From Streptomyces shenzhenensis (GTDB taxonomy: Bacteria; Actinomycetota; Actinomycetes; Streptomycetales; Streptomycetaceae), in NCBI RefSeq assembly GCF_003688995.1, contig NZ_PENI01000033.1, forward strand, positions 1 to 64,000: a stretch of DNA of 64,000 bases, given 5' to 3'. Below, piece after piece: positions 25,975-33,421 of the stretch. The notes under the pieces were generated by a model, which saw only the letters and a program-made list of their open reading frames with translations, made no database searches and was not told where the DNA came from. Position numbers and translations under genes: made by a program. The first letter of the stretch is position 1. Each line of letters starts with the position of its first letter.

Positions 25975-26799
25975 CTACTTGACGGCACCCACGGCGATGC
26001 CGCGGGTGAGCGTGCGCTGGAAGACGAGGAAGAAGACGACGGCCGGCAGAACGCCGAGCAGGGCCGCCGCGTTGGTCATGGTGGCGTCCATCAGCCGCTG
26101 GCCCTGGAGGACGCCGAGCGCCACCGACACGGTCTGGTTGTCGTTGGAGACCAGCATGACCAGGGGGAGCAGGAACTCGTTCCAGGTCCAGACGAAGAAG
26201 AAGACCAGGAGCACACCGAGGGTGGGGCGGCTGACGGGGACCACGATCCGCCACAGCACCTGCCACGAGTTCGCCCCGTCGATGCGGGCCGCCTCGATGA
26301 TCTCCCGCGGGAACCGGCCCAGCACCGAGGAGAGGAGATAGGTGCCGAAGGCCGCCTGGATCACCGTGAACACGATGATCACGCCGATCCGGGTGTCGTA
26401 CAGGCCCGCCTGCTTGCTCAGGTGGTAGAGCGGGTAGACCAGCGCCTCCTGCGGCAGCGTGTTCGCGAGCACGAAGAAGGCCAGCACCCAGGTACGGCCC
26501 TTGACCCGGCCGATGCCGATCGCATAGGCGTTGAGCACCGACACGACCACCGCGAGAACGGCCACCGAGCCGCTGATCAGCACGGAGTTGAGGAGCTTGC
26601 GGCCGAAGTCGACACGCTGCCAGAAGTCCTTCAGACCGTCCAGGTAGAGGCCGTCGGGCAGGCTGAGGGGGCCGTGCCGGGAGTACTCCGCCGGTGACTT
26701 GACCGCGTTGACGGCGACGATCACGAACGGCACCACCATGAACAGGGCCGCGACGCACAGGGCGATCAGCACCGGGTAGCGGCGCAGCGCTCGGGTCAT
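25975..26799 (-). CDS. Carbohydrate ABC transporter permease (MalG-type)
   Basis: Permease of 274 residues from ATG 26799 (MTRALRRYPVLIAL); the upstream part of the open frame is a shadow of the partner permease. Six membrane segments are visible. The EAA loop (REIIEAARIDGANSWQVLWRIVVP) for ATPase docking is intact, and the C-terminus is GIAVGAVK. It overlaps the other permease by 4 nt (ATGA). Role: import of the sugar processed by the alpha-xylosidase. Confidence 0.92.
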   Translation of the reverse strand: MTRALRRYPVLIALCVAALFMVVPFVIVAVNAVKSPAEYSRHGPLSLPDGLYLDGLKDFWQRVDFGRKLLNSVLISGSVAVLAVVVSVLNAYAIGIGRVKGRTWVLAFFVLANTLPQEALVYPLYHLSKQAGLYDTRIGVIIVFTVIQAAFGTYLLSSVLGRFPREIIEAARIDGANSWQVLWRIVVPVSRPTLGVLLVFFFVWTWNEFLLPLVMLVSNDNQTVSVALGVLQGQRLMDATMTNAAALLGVLPAVVFFLVFQRTLTRGIAVGAVK

Positions 26800-27764
26800 G
26801 CCAGGCCCCCTTCCTCGGCGTCCTCCGCGCGCGTCTGGAGCTTCAGGCCGATCAGGCCGAGGGCCAGGACGATGACCGTGAGCACGGTGGAGATCGCCGC
26901 GCCGTAGCCGACCTGGGTCTGCTCGAAGAACGTGGTGAAGGAGAAGTAGGAGGGCACGTCGGTCGCGCCGCCGGGACCGCCCTTCGTGAGCACGTACACC
27001 GCGCCGAACACCTTGAGCGCGGCGACGGTGCACCAGGTCAGCACGACATGGATCTCCGGGCGGAGCTGCGGCAGCGTGATGTGCCCGAAGCGGCGCCACC
27101 AGCCGGCGCCGTCCAGCTCGGCCGCCTCGTACAGCTGCGGGTCGACGCGTTGCAGGCCCGCCATGAAGACGACCAGCGGGAAGCCGAGCTGCACCCACAC
27201 CATCACGCCCATCACGGTGTACAGCGCGAGGTCCGGGTCGCCGAGCCAGTCCTGCCGCCAGGAGCCGAGCCCCACGGCGTCCAGCAGCGCGTTGAGCGAG
27301 CCGTCGTCCGGGGCGAGGATCCAGCTCCAGACGATGCCGGCGACCGCGATCGGCAGCACCTGCGGCAGATAGAAGCAGGCGCGCAGCACCGCCACCACCG
27401 GGGAGCCGAAGTGCTTGCCGATGTGGTCGAACAGCGCGGCGGCCAGGACGAGTCCGAGCGCCGTCGGCACCAGCGCCATGGCGACGACCATGAACAGGCT
27501 GTGCCGGAACGAGGCCCAGAACTCGGTGTCGCCCAGCAGCTCGCGGTAGTTGGCGAGCCCGGACCAGCGGGGCGCGCCCACCCCCTGCCAGTCGGTGAAG
27601 CTCACACCCGTGTTCATCAGGAACGGGACGACGATCACCGCGAGGAAGGCCAGGATCCCCGGCAGCAGGTACAGCGCGTAGGAGTCGCGGCGGCGGGGCG
27701 GCGGGGGCCCGGCGCGGTGCCGGGCCCCCGCCGCCCGCCGGCCGCGTTCGACGGTGGCGGTCAT
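26796..27764 (-). CDS. Carbohydrate ABC transporter permease (MalF-type)
   Basis: Permease of 322 residues from ATG 27764 (MTATVERGRRAAGARH). Basic, Pro-rich N-terminus, then six membrane helices and the EAA loop (PQLYEAAELDGAGWWRRFGHITLP). The TM3-TM4 loop is short (NALLDAVGLGSWRQDWLGDPD), unlike the extended loop in the permease at 5872-7215. It overlaps the lipoprotein gene by 4 nt. No ATPase is encoded nearby. Confidence 0.92.
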   Translation of the reverse strand: MTATVERGRRAAGARHRAGPPPPRRRDSYALYLLPGILAFLAVIVVPFLMNTGVSFTDWQGVGAPRWSGLANYRELLGDTEFWASFRHSLFMVVAMALVPTALGLVLAAALFDHIGKHFGSPVVAVLRACFYLPQVLPIAVAGIVWSWILAPDDGSLNALLDAVGLGSWRQDWLGDPDLALYTVMGVMVWVQLGFPLVVFMAGLQRVDPQLYEAAELDGAGWWRRFGHITLPQLRPEIHVVLTWCTVAALKVFGAVYVLTKGGPGGATDVPSYFSFTTFFEQTQVGYGAAISTVLTVIVLALGLIGLKLQTRAEDAEEGGLA

Positions 27765-29053
27765 CGCCCCGGTACGCCCTTGTCGTACGCCTTCTGCAGA
27801 TGGTCCAGGTAGGCGTCCGGCTTCTCGCTGTCCGTGATCAGCTTCTGGGTCTCGGAGACGAGGGTGTCGTAGAAGCCGGGGACCGGCCAGTCGGGGTAGA
27901 AGGCCAGGCCGTCCCGGGCGGAGAGGGCGTTGAAGTCGGCGATGAGGGCCTTGGCCCTCGGCTCGGTGACGGCCGAGGCGTCGGCCGCGACCGGGACGCC
28001 GCCCTTGTTGCCGAGCAGGTTCTGGATCTTCTTCGACATGGTGATGTCGATGAATTCGTAGGCGAGTTCCTTGTTCCTGGCGCCCTTGGGGACGACCCAC
28101 AGATTGCCGCCGGAGCCGAGGGTCAGCGCCGAGCCAGGCCACAGCGAGGTGTCCCAGTCGAACGCCGCCTCCTCCGCGAAGCGGCCGAACCACCAGCTGC
28201 CGGAGAACAGGATCGGCGCCTTGCCCCGGATCCAGGACACGCCCGCGTCCTCGGCCTTCGAACCGCTGGACGTCCTGCTGAGATAGCCCTTCTTCACCCA
28301 GTCGGCGAAGGTGGTGGCCGCGTAGGTCCAGGCGGCGTCGTGGAAGTCGGTCTCGCCCTGGTACAGCTGGTACGCGTCCACCCAGGAGCGGTCGGCCCTG
28401 GAGAGGGCGAGCTGGTAGAGGTACTGCTGGGCCGGGTACTCGGCGCCCGCACTGGCCAGCGGGGTGACGCCCTTCCGCACGAACGCGTCCATGGCGGCGG
28501 TCAGTTCGTCGAACGTCTGCGGCTGGGCGATGCCGTACTTCGCGAACAGGTCCTTGTTGTAGAAGACCATCGTGTACTCGGCGTAGTTGGGCACCCCGTA
28601 CCAGGCGCCGGAGCCCATCACGCCGTTCGTGTCGTACTGGCTGGTCGTGCGGACGCCCGCGCTCAGCTTCTTGTCCCAGCCGCGTTCGGTGGCCTGGGCG
28701 GTCAGATCGGTGAGCAGGCCCTGCCTGGAGAGCAGGCCCGCCGTCGCGTTGCCCTTGTTGTACTCCATCAGGTCGGGCGCGTCGGAGGAGTTGAGCACCA
28801 TGGGCGCCGTCTTCTGGATCTGCTCGAAGCCCTTCTCCTCGAACTTCACCGTGACGCCCGGGTGCCGGGCCTCGAACTCCTTGACGGCCTCGTTCCAGGC
28901 CATGCCCATCGCGCTGTTCGGAGCCTCGTAGTGCCACAGACGCAGCGTCCTGCCGTCGGACGAGCCGCTGTCCGAGCCGCCGCAGGAGGTCGACAGCAGG
29001 GATCCGGAGAGGATCACCGCAGCGGCCACCACACGCCTTCGTGCCGTCAACAT
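27761..29053 (-). CDS. Sugar ABC transporter substrate-binding lipoprotein
   Basis: Binding protein of 430 residues. Start ATG 29053 (MLTARRRVVAAAVILSG) with GGAGG placed 8 nt upstream. The lipobox LSTSC is followed by GGSDSGSS, typical of a lipid-anchored extracellular binding protein. The mature part is a family 1 solute-binding fold (LRLWHYEAPN, DAPDLMEYNKGNA). It is the first gene of the operon binding protein - two permeases - alpha-xylosidase - LacI regulator, so the ligand is probably a xyloglucan-derived oligosaccharide. Confidence 0.92.
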   Translation of the reverse strand: MLTARRRVVAAAVILSGSLLSTSCGGSDSGSSDGRTLRLWHYEAPNSAMGMAWNEAVKEFEARHPGVTVKFEEKGFEQIQKTAPMVLNSSDAPDLMEYNKGNATAGLLSRQGLLTDLTAQATERGWDKKLSAGVRTTSQYDTNGVMGSGAWYGVPNYAEYTMVFYNKDLFAKYGIAQPQTFDELTAAMDAFVRKGVTPLASAGAEYPAQQYLYQLALSRADRSWVDAYQLYQGETDFHDAAWTYAATTFADWVKKGYLSRTSSGSKAEDAGVSWIRGKAPILFSGSWWFGRFAEEAAFDWDTSLWPGSALTLGSGGNLWVVPKGARNKELAYEFIDITMSKKIQNLLGNKGGVPVAADASAVTEPRAKALIADFNALSARDGLAFYPDWPVPGFYDTLVSETQKLITDSEKPDAYLDHLQKAYDKGVPGR

Positions 29054-29113
29054 CCTGTGCCTCCAGGGGAGTCGGATGGTTCTGGGGTCGCCACGCAGCG
29101 TGCTCCGGTCCCG

Positions 29114-29127
29114 TCGAACCGGTTCGA
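29114..29127. promoter_or_regulatory. LacI-type operator, distal copy
   Basis: Perfect 14-bp palindrome TCGAACCGGTTCGA. It fits the pattern TCGAAnCGnTTCGA shared with the second site, whose centre lies 23 bp away. Both are just downstream of the promoter. Confidence 0.75.
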
Positions 29128-29136
29128 GGCGCGACA

Positions 29137-29150
29137 TCGAAGCGCTTCGA
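29137..29150. promoter_or_regulatory. LacI-type operator at the transcription start
   Basis: Perfect 14-bp palindrome TCGAAGCGCTTCGA, beginning at about the predicted +1 of the operon. A central CG with symmetrical arms is the standard LacI-family geometry. Binding here would block RNA polymerase. Confidence 0.8.
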
Positions 29151-29156
29151 CGGGGG

Positions 29157-29185
29157 AAGTTAGGTGGGACCTGTGGGCGCGTCAA
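29157..29185 (-). promoter_or_regulatory. Sigma-70-type promoter of the alpha-xylosidase/ABC operon
   Basis: On the minus strand TTGACG (29185-29180), a 17-bp spacer and TAACTT (29162-29157) make a good vegetative promoter. Transcription should begin near 29150, inside the first operator. A half-matching third operator (CGGTTCGA, 29211-29218) lies upstream of the -35. Confidence 0.75.
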
Positions 29186-29205
29186 TGGGTGCGGCGGGAA
29201 TTGAC

Positions 29206-30729
29206 TCAAGCGGTTCGACGGCGGGGCCCGGCCGAGCGGAGTACGGCGGTGGCCGAGGCGATCAGCAGCGCGGCGCCGGCCGCCGCGAGCGGCACCGCGA
29301 ACCCCGTCGTCGGCGAGGCGTGCTGCGCGGCCCAGCCGCCGCCCGCGCTGCCGCAGGCGATGCCCAGCAGCAGCCCGGTGACCACCAGGCTCATCCCCTC
29401 GTTCAGCCGGCCCTCGGGGGTCTGCCGCTGGACCAGCGTCATCGCGGTGACCATCGTCGGCGCGGTCGCCATGCCCGCCACGAGCAGGGCCGCCGCCAGC
29501 GCCCACAGCGACCCCGAGGCGCCGGCCGCGAGCAGCGGCAGCGACATCAGCACGGTCATCGCGAGCAGACACCTCGGGAGCCGCGGGCGGGCCGGTCCCC
29601 GCGCCCCGTACCACAGCCCTGCCGCGCACGAGCCCGCCGCCTGGAGGGCGAGGACCGCACCGGCCGCGGACCGGTGCCCCTGCCCGTCCGCGTAGGCGAT
29701 CGTGACGACCTCCATCGAACCGAAGACCGCGCCGGTGGCGACGAAACAGGCCAGCAGCGGCGGGAAACCGGGGGAGCGCAGCGGCGAGCCTCCCTGGCGC
29801 ACCGCCCGCGGCGGCGGCTCGGTCGCCCGCTGCGCCGCGAACACCAGCATGCCCGTCAGCAGCAGCGCCGCCCCGGCGAGCGTGCCCGCCTCCGGGAAGA
29901 ACGTCCCGGTCAGGAGGGACGCCAGCACCGGGCCGAGCATGAAGCACAGCTCGTCCGCCGCCTGTTCGAAGGAGTTCGCGGTGTGCAGGGCGGCGGGGTC
30001 GTTCCGCAGCAGATGCGCCCAGCGGGCCCGGGACAGCCCACCGATGTTGGGGGTGGCGGCGGTGGCCGCGTACGCGGCGAACAGGGTCCAGTCCGGGGCG
30101 TCGAAGCGCACGCACAGCAGCAGGGCGAGGCTGCCCAGCACCGCGCACACCGTGGCCGGTACGGCGATCCGGGCCTGACCGTGCCGGTCCACGAGCCGCG
30201 CGAGCCACGGCCCGGCCACCGCCGTCGCCGCGAGACCGGCCGCGGTGACGGCGCCGGCGAGCGCGTACGAGCCCCGCGAACCGGCGATCATCACGACCGC
30301 GCTCACGCTGAACATGCCCATCGGCAGCCGGGCGACCAGATTCCCGATGGTGAAGGCCAGGGCACCGGGGCGGGCGAAGAGACGGCGGTAGGGGGCGACG
30401 GGGGCGGCCCTGGCGGGTGCCGCGGCGCGTGCCTCGCGGGGTGCTGCCGGCTGTTTCCGCGGAGTCGCTTCGACGGGTGGCTCCGGGTGCGTCCGGGGCG
30501 GTGTCCCGGTGGCTGGTTTCGTGCGTGCCGTGGGTGGTGCCGCGGTGGCTGGTTTCGTACGTGCTGCGTGCGGTGTCTCGGCGGCTGGTTCCGTGCGCGG
30601 CGCGTGCGGTGTCTCGGCGGCTGGTTCCGCGCGCGGCGCGGGCGGTGTCCCGGTGGGTGGTTCCGTGCGTGGCGCGGGCGGTGCCGCGGTGGGTGGCTCG
30701 GGTCGGGCGTCGGCGGGCGTGGGTGGCAT
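29206..30729 (-). CDS. MFS transporter with a repeat-rich N-terminal extension
   Basis: 507 residues from ATG 30729 (MPPTPADARPEP); an earlier in-frame start at 30792 would overlap the divergent promoter. Residues 11-82 are six tandem 12-residue units, Pro/Thr/Ala-rich (for example EPAAETPHAPRT). A 12-helix major facilitator domain follows (from GALAFTIGNLVARLPMGMFSVSAVV), with the A-motif region RLVDRHGQARIAVP. The repeats should be cytoplasmic and are not part of the transport fold. Substrate unknown; it is divergent from a LysR regulator that may control it. Confidence 0.8.
   Translation of the reverse strand: MPPTPADARPEPPTAAPPAPRTEPPTGTPPAPRAEPAAETPHAPRTEPAAETPHAARTKPATAAPPTARTKPATGTPPRTHPEPPVEATPRKQPAAPREARAAAPARAAPVAPYRRLFARPGALAFTIGNLVARLPMGMFSVSAVVMIAGSRGSYALAGAVTAAGLAATAVAGPWLARLVDRHGQARIAVPATVCAVLGSLALLLCVRFDAPDWTLFAAYAATAATPNIGGLSRARWAHLLRNDPAALHTANSFEQAADELCFMLGPVLASLLTGTFFPEAGTLAGAALLLTGMLVFAAQRATEPPPRAVRQGGSPLRSPGFPPLLACFVATGAVFGSMEVVTIAYADGQGHRSAAGAVLALQAAGSCAAGLWYGARGPARPRLPRCLLAMTVLMSLPLLAAGASGSLWALAAALLVAGMATAPTMVTAMTLVQRQTPEGRLNEGMSLVVTGLLLGIACGSAGGGWAAQHASPTTGFAVPLAAAGAALLIASATAVLRSAGPRRRTA
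30484..30699 (-). repeat. 36-bp minisatellite inside the MFS gene (six units)
   Basis: Six tandem 36-bp units encode the 12-residue repeat EPPTAAPPAPRT / EPPTGTPPAPRA / EPAAETPHAPRT / EPAAETPHAART / KPATAAPPTART / KPATGTPPRTHP. Units 3 and 4 differ at only one residue. Confidence 0.85.
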
Positions 30730-30800
30730 GGGGCAACCGTCGCCCGGGGCCGAGCGCGGGGTCCAACACCTGTTCGGTGCCGATTCACGCACAACCGTTG

Positions 30801-30806
30801 TAGATT
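30801..30806 (+). promoter_or_regulatory. -10 element of a likely leaderless LysR gene
   Basis: TAGATT sits 6 nt before the GTG at 30813, leaving no room for a ribosome site. It lies in the 83-bp gap between divergent starts. Confidence 0.45.
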
Positions 30807-30812
30807 CCGGGC

Positions 30813-31784
30813 GTGCCCGCTCCCGCCCACCTCGACCCCCGCCTGCTGCGCGCCTTCGTCACCGTCGCCGAGGAACTGCACTTCACCCGGGCCGCGGCCC
30901 GCCTGTACGTCGCCCAGCAGGCGCTGAGCCGGGACGTACGGCGGCTGGAGCGGGAACTGGGCGCCGAGTTGTTCCTGCGTACGACCCGGCAGGTGACGCT
31001 GACCGCCGACGGCGTGCGCCTGCTGCCGTACGCCCGCCGGGTGCTCGCCGCCCAGGACGACCTGCTCGCCGCCGTGGGCCGGGCCCGGCCCCTGCTGGTC
31101 GATCTGAACTCGCCGGGCCTGGTCACCGGCCGCCGGGTGCTGCACCGGGCCCGTGAACTCGCCCCGGACTGCGAGCTGATGGCCCGCTACGAGAGCGGGC
31201 TGACCGGGGCGGCGGCCGAACTCCTCGCGGGCCGGCTCGACGCGTCCTTCGGCCGGTTCGCCGGCCTGGACCCGGTGCTGCGGGCCGGCCTCGCACAGCA
31301 GCCGGTCCGCTACGAGCCCATGGCCCTGGTCCTGCCCGAGGACCATCCGCTGGCCCCGCTGGAGGCGGTGTCGCCGGCCGCGCTCGCGGGGGAGACCGTG
31401 TACGCCGGGGCCGGCAATCCGCGCACCCCCGAGTGGACCGACCTCGCCCGTCAGCTCTTCGAGCGATGGGACATCCGGCTGGCGTCACCCCTTCCGCTGG
31501 CGGTCGGGGACGAGGAGTTCGAGCGGATCATGGCGAAGACGCGGAACCCGGTCCTCGCCGTGGTCGACTTTCCGGCCATGCCGCATACCGTTGTGCGCCC
31601 GCTCGTCGATCCCGTCCCGCTCTCGCCCGTGTCACTCGTGTGGCGAAAGGGACTGATCCATCCCGCATTCGACGCGCTCCGACGGGCGGCGGCCGAGATC
31701 GCGGCCGCCGAGGACTGGCTGCGGCGGCCCGCCGGGGGATGGATCCCGGCCATGGACCATGATGTGATGTGCCCCCGGAACTGA
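30813..31784 (+). CDS. LysR-family transcriptional regulator
   Basis: A 323-residue regulator. The N-terminal winged helix-turn-helix is clear (LLRAFVTVAEELHFTRAAARLYVAQQALSRDVRRLERELGAELFLRTTRQVTLTADG, shown here in parts by residues 8-65). Residues about 90-300 form the periplasmic-binding-like effector domain. The GTG start at 30813 appears leaderless. LysR genes often control the divergent neighbour, here the MFS transporter. The effector is unknown. Confidence 0.9.
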   Translation: MPAPAHLDPRLLRAFVTVAEELHFTRAAARLYVAQQALSRDVRRLERELGAELFLRTTRQVTLTADGVRLLPYARRVLAAQDDLLAAVGRARPLLVDLNSPGLVTGRRVLHRARELAPDCELMARYESGLTGAAAELLAGRLDASFGRFAGLDPVLRAGLAQQPVRYEPMALVLPEDHPLAPLEAVSPAALAGETVYAGAGNPRTPEWTDLARQLFERWDIRLASPLPLAVGDEEFERIMAKTRNPVLAVVDFPAMPHTVVRPLVDPVPLSPVSLVWRKGLIHPAFDALRRAAAEIAAAEDWLRRPAGGWIPAMDHDVMCPRN

Positions 31785-31939
31785 CACACGGCGACCACAC
31801 ATCCTCCGCGTGCGCTACATTCGTGGCCCGAGCACGCTGTGGTAAAGGGGGCGCTCGGATCGGGTGGGGCCCGGTTCGGTCGACGGGTGCTCGGTGTCGT
31901 GAGCGCACCCGGAACTGTCCCGTGGGGGGATGTGCGCGC

Positions 31940-33421
31940 GTGAAGAAGTGGCGAGAAGACGCCCAACCGGAATGGCCCGCAGTCGCAGCGACGGCCCGGG
32001 GCCTTCCTGTGGCAGGAGGCGACATCCAGACATCCCCGGAGACCGGCAGCACGAACGCCCTCCGCACGGAGCGGGGTTCTGACAGCGGGTCCGACGACGC
32101 GTTCGACGGTTGGTTCAGCAGCCGGTCCGCCGGGGACTCCGCCGGCCGGTCCGACACGGGCCCGGACAGTGGGTCCGGCGCGGGCCCGGACGATAGACCC
32201 GGCGGGGGGAACGCGGCGGAGCGTGACGCCCCGGACGGCGGGACCGAGGCCGGGGCTCTGCCGGGAGCGGGGCGCGGGCCTCTCATATCCGGTATATCTG
32301 GCATATCTGCTGTCGGCATATCCGACGCCGAGCAGACCGCGGTGCTGCCAGCGGCCGGAGCGGGCGGCTCGGCCTGGCGCGGCGGTTCGGCCGGCGGGCT
32401 CGGGCCGGCCGCCGGTCCCGCGGGTTCGGCGGGTTCCGCGAGTTCGGCGGGTTCCGCGAGTTCGATCGGCTCCGCGGGTTCGGCCGGCTTCGCCGGTTCG
32501 GTCGGTCCCGCTGCTTCCACCGGTCCCGTTGCCTCCGCCGGGCCCGCGCGGGGTGCCGCTGCCACCGGGCTCTCCCGTACGGCCGGTGCCACGACGCCCT
32601 CGGGGGCGCTGCGTGATCCCTGGGACGTGTCCCGTTCGGCCGGGGAGGACGGCAGGGCGTCGGCCGTGGACCCGGCTCACGATCCGCACGAGGTGACGGT
32701 CCAGCTCGACGCCGTACAACTGGGCGACGTACGGCTGCTCCCGGCCGAGGGCGCCCGTACCGCCCGGGGCCAGGACGGCTCCGACCGGCCGGTCTTCGTC
32801 GACGAGTCGGGACGCCGTAGCCGCCGCTTCCGCCGCCTCGGCATGCTCGTCGGCGTCGCCTGCGCGGTCTACGCCGTCGTCATCGTCGTGACCCTCCTGT
32901 CCGGCAGCTCCGACGCCCCCTGGCTGCCCGTACCGGGCGAGAACGACCGCCCGGCCGGCCAGGTCGACACCTCCCCGCGGCCCACCGAGTCCGTCCGGCC
33001 GTCCGACACCGGCAGTACCACTCCCGGGGCCACCCCGACGGCGAACGACGGCATCACCCCCGAACCGGGCACCGGCGCCGCCCAGCCCGGCGTCACCACC
33101 AGCCCCGGCGGGCCCGGCACCTCCGCCGACCCGGGGCCGACGGCGAGCGGGCCCACGTCCGGTGCGGGCACCGGCGGCAGCGGCGGCGGCCCGACCGCCG
33201 GCCCCAAGCCGTCCACGGAGCCCCCGGCCTCGTCCTCGCCCGACCCGAGCGACCCCGTCGACCCGGGCGGCCCCTCGCCCGACCCCTCCGAGTCAACGGC
33301 CGGAGGCGGCGCCGACACCGGCGCGTTGGCCGGCGACTCGTCCACCCCGGCGCCGATCGCCAAGGAGTCCGGCTCCACGGCATCGTCCGCCACCGACCCG
33401 TCCCCGGAGCACAACCTCTGA
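31940..33421 (+). CDS. matA: MatA-like membrane protein with disordered outer domain
   Basis: 493 residues from GTG 31940, 9 nt after a GGGGGGA ribosome site; the open frame starts earlier but lacks such a site. The N-terminal 290 residues are a long Gly/Ser/Ala-rich, apparently disordered cytoplasmic part with a low-complexity run (GSASSAGSASSIGSAGSAGF, about 165-200). One membrane helix follows (about 302-322, LGMLVGVACAVYAVVIVVTLLSG), then a Pro/Thr/Ser/Gly-rich outer tail. The stop overlaps the start of matB by one base. The layout matches S. coelicolor MatA (SCO2963 as remembered), needed with MatB for extracellular poly-GlcNAc-type polysaccharide and mycelial clumping. Four rare ATA codons occur at 116-127. 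Confidence 0.7.
   Translation: MKKWREDAQPEWPAVAATARGLPVAGGDIQTSPETGSTNALRTERGSDSGSDDAFDGWFSSRSAGDSAGRSDTGPDSGSGAGPDDRPGGGNAAERDAPDGGTEAGALPGAGRGPLISGISGISAVGISDAEQTAVLPAAGAGGSAWRGGSAGGLGPAAGPAGSAGSASSAGSASSIGSAGSAGFAGSVGPAASTGPVASAGPARGAAATGLSRTAGATTPSGALRDPWDVSRSAGEDGRASAVDPAHDPHEVTVQLDAVQLGDVRLLPAEGARTARGQDGSDRPVFVDESGRRSRRFRRLGMLVGVACAVYAVVIVVTLLSGSSDAPWLPVPGENDRPAGQVDTSPRPTESVRPSDTGSTTPGATPTANDGITPEPGTGAAQPGVTTSPGGPGTSADPGPTASGPTSGAGTGGSGGGPTAGPKPSTEPPASSSPDPSDPVDPGGPSPDPSESTAGGGADTGALAGDSSTPAPIAKESGSTASSATDPSPEHNL

Noticed and set aside
22616..30800. Integrative element at the tmRNA 3' end
   Set aside because: No integrase, excisionase or duplicated tmRNA end was seen in the window.
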